Source: Zobellia roscoffensis (lineage in GTDB: Bacteria > Bacteroidota > Bacteroidia > Flavobacteriales > Flavobacteriaceae). From it: a stretch of 64,000 bases of DNA. Under the pieces are notes generated by a model, which ran no database searches, was not told the DNA's origin, and saw only the letters and a list, made by a program, of their open reading frames with translations. This document shows positions 62,090 to 64,000 of the stretch, in pieces. Both the position numbers and the translations under genes were made by a program. Numbering within the stretch: the stretch's first letter is position 1; each line of letters opens with the position of its first letter. The DNA lies in the NCBI RefSeq assembly GCF_015330165.1, contig NZ_JADDXT010000002.1, positions 1-64,000 on the forward strand, written 5' to 3'.

Positions 62090-64000
62090 TCAACTATTCA
62101 GGTTGGTTGGTTCTTTCTTAATGGTAAAGTGAAATTCAGTACCCATATCTTTTTCACTCTCCACCCATACTTCGCCTTCATAGCGATCAATAATTTTTTT
62201 AACGATAGAAAGTCCTATACCTGTAGACCTTTCATTAGCTCCTATAGATTGAAAAATTTCGAATATTTTCTTGTGATACTCCTTGGGAATACCCACACCA
62301 TTGTCCTTAATAGAAAACTGCCAATGGGTTACGTTTTCTACAAATAACACTTCTACAAGACCTTTTTCTTTTTCAATATGTACAACGGCATTAGAAAGTA
62401 TGTTTTGAAACAACTGATGCATTTTTGTACTATCTGCTATAATTGTAGGTAGAACTTTTGGAACTACTAGGGCTACATGATCAGGAATAAATATACTTTC
62501 TTTGATTTTTTCCACTACTACGTTCAAATCTACACTAGAATTATCCAAAGCCGAATCATTGGCTGTTGAGTATTCCAAAATACCTTGAATTAACTTATCC
62601 ATTGACGCTACTTTCTCCTGCATTAATGTTAAGTTCTGTTGCCCCGCTTCATCAAGTACGTCTTTATAATCATCTTGAATCCATGTAGCCAATGCACTTA
62701 TACTACGTAATGGCGACTTTAAATCATGGGATACAATATGTGCATATTCCTGAAGTCCTTTATTACTTTGTTCTAGTTCTTTTAGGAGTTGTTCTTTCTG
62801 ATTTTCAAGAATCTTTTGCTCGGTAACATCCAAATGAATACCAACTGATCCAATTAAGTTCTTCTCGTTATCATAACGTGGTGCGCCACTTACCAACCAA
62901 TGTTTCTTATTTCCGGCTTTATCAAAAACCTCTAATTCATATGAATTTGACTCGCCTTCTATGCGTTTCTCATTTTCTTTTTCTAGAATATTCTTGTTCT
63001 GAACACGAAGCACTTCACTTCCTACTTTTCCTAAGAGTTCTTCTTCCGTATATCCGCTCATAGCACAAAAACTTTGGTTCACAAGCTGTATAACGTCATT
63101 AGTATCTACTTCTATTAGGCCAAGGTTCATGTTAGCTATTATACTAGCATATTTTTCGCGCTCATAGTTCAATCGCTCTTCGGCTTCCCGCTCCCTAGTA
63201 ATATCTTCAACCATTGCCAAGACGTACTTTAAAGAACCTTTGTAGTCTCTAACTGCGCTTACAGAAGTCTTTCCTACTAAGCAGCCCCCTTCCTTTTTGT
63301 AGTATCTTTTTATTGCAATTGCTCCGTCAATTTCACCTTCGGACAGTTGCTTCATAATTTCACTCGTAGGTGTACCTTCTATGTCCTTAGAAAACTCACT
63401 TAGATTCATTGTTTTAAACTCTGCTTCCGTATACCCAAGAAGTTCCGTAAACGTACTGTTAGATTTTATAATTTGACCACCATCACTTAAAATTATACCC
63501 AATGGTGAACTTTCTACAATAATATCTAGCTGTTTTCTCTGTTGGCCAAGTAGTTCTTTAATTTCCATTTCTTGGGTAATATCTCTAATAATACCCTGAG
63601 CACCAATGGGCTCTTGTTTTGTATTGTAGATTAAACTGCTGTTGATCTCAATCCATTTTTCATCTCCGTTCTTTACATTTATTTTAGCCCGGTAGTTTTT
63701 TAATGTTCCTACTTTTAAAAGGTATTTGAAAGACTCAGCAGTATATTGAAGATAGTCTTGGTGCACAAGATCTGTTAGATTTACTCTCTCTTTAGTGTAG
63801 TCATACCCTAAAAATTCCTTTGCGGAACCATTCATTTTAATAACATTGGCCGTAAGGTCCATTACCACGTAAGGGTCAATGATATTTACAAATACACCAT
63901 CTAGCTCAGAGACCTTTTCAGTCAAGAGATTTTCGAGTTTACCATTGGCCTCTTTAAGACGGGCCGCTGTTTCATATAATTCTGTAGATTTTTGTTCTAG
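62090..64000 (-). CDS. PAS-domain sensor histidine kinase, N-terminus beyond the window
   Basis: The gene is open to the window edge: 25 more codons (LEQKSTELYETAARLKEANG and on, a coiled coil) precede the TTG at 63925, which is therefore not the start. Three PAS domains follow (numbered from 63925: about 10-122, 130-250, 255-375), then HisKA (His400 in AHIVSHDLKSPLRS) and HATPase_c (DNGVGIPKEYHKKIFEIF, ERSTGIGLSIVKKII). The HisKA-HATPase part resembles the second kinase of the operon. No receiver is seen in the visible part. Confidence 0.92.
   Translation of the reverse strand, partial: LEQKSTELYETAARLKEANGKLENLLTEKVSELDGVFVNIIDPYVVMDLTANVIKMNGSAKEFLGYDYTKERVNLTDLVHQDYLQYTAESFKYLLKVGTLKNYRAKINVKNGDEKWIEINSSLIYNTKQEPIGAQGIIRDITQEMEIKELLGQQRKQLDIIVESSPLGIILSDGGQIIKSNSTFTELLGYTEAEFKTMNLSEFSKDIEGTPTSEIMKQLSEGEIDGAIAIKRYYKKEGGCLVGKTSVSAVRDYKGSLKYVLAMVEDITREREAEERLNYEREKYASIIANMNLGLIEVDTNDVIQLVNQSFCAMSGYTEEELLGKVGSEVLRVQNKNILEKENEKRIEGESNSYELEVFDKAGNKKHWLVSGAPRYDNEKNLIGSVGIHLDVTEQKILENQKEQLLKELEQSNKGLQEYAHIVSHDLKSPLRSISALATWIQDDYKDVLDEAGQQNLTLMQEKVASMDKLIQGILEYSTANDSALDNSSVDLNVVVEKIKESIFIPDHVALVVPKVLPTIIADSTKMHQLFQNILSNAVVHIEKEKGLVEVLFVENVTHWQFSIKDNGVGIPKEYHKKIFEIFQSIGANERSTGIGLSIVKKIIDRYEGEVWVESEKDMGTEFHFTIKKEPTNLNS

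Noticed and set aside
1..64000. CRISPR array, restriction or toxin-antitoxin module
   Set aside because: No regularly spaced repeats and no Cas, methylase or antitoxin motifs were seen in the window.

Overview
The window is chromosomal DNA from a member of the Flavobacteriaceae (Bacteroidota). A marine genus of the Maribacter/Zobellia/Cellulophaga type is likely, but the genus is an inference from protein style only. The supporting signs are AT-rich DNA, repeated Bacteroidota-type promoters (TTG, about 19-20 bases, then TAnnTTTG), few Shine-Dalgarno sequences, a TonB receptor with a carboxypeptidase-like plug extension, a hybrid two-component regulator, and a ribonucleotide reductase whose beta subunit carries an ATP-cone.

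Layout. 1-3793: a leftward promoter at the edge, then thrS-infC-rpmI-rplT; infC appears to start at an AUA codon. 3792-6881: yjbQ, a HAD phosphatase, a DUF937-like protein and an AraC-type regulator. 7008-15148: a five-gene iron/siderophore-type operon (TonB receptor, DUF4374 lipoprotein, ankyrin protein, DUF2271 protein, PepSY-flavodoxin-reductase fusion). 15167-27678: mostly housekeeping genes (dnaB, accA, an LptF/LptG-type permease, tgt, split transketolase, aroK), an EamA transporter, an FKBP lipoprotein and an outer-membrane barrel. 27772-28018: two tRNA-Lys(UUU) genes. 27997-35491: a 7.5 kb stretch bounded by a 25-bp repeat of the tRNA-Lys 3' end, which looks like a tRNA-targeted island. 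It holds an SCO1-like protein, a TPR lipoprotein, a collagen-like lipoprotein, a 7TM hybrid sensor/AraC regulator and a small secreted protein. 35598-38660: nrdB-nrdA. 39616-45538: universal stress protein, MscS channel, racemase, and a TetR-linked redox cluster with a decayed gene inside it.

45697-58398 is the most unusual region. Two divergent operons look like an envelope or secreted glycan system: a flippase, a GT4 glycosyltransferase and a response-regulator/GT2 fusion on one side; a 1028-residue GT-C-like membrane protein, a lipoprotein and a membrane-anchored glycosidase on the other. A STAS protein and a TPR/beta-barrel outer-membrane protein follow. 58845-64000 is a tightly coupled leftward signalling operon: PAS kinase (cut by the window edge), FIST sensor, second kinase, HPt protein and LytTR regulator.

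How the genes may work together. In the iron locus the outer-membrane receptor, surface lipoprotein and inner-membrane reductase would take up and reduce a ferric chelate. In the tRNA-linked island the hybrid regulator sits between two secreted-protein genes that share a 116-bp upstream region, which suggests a small regulon. In the glycan region, the receiver domain fused to the GT2 enzyme and the nearby kinase-HPt operon suggest that a phosphorelay could act directly on glycan synthesis. That link is an inference.
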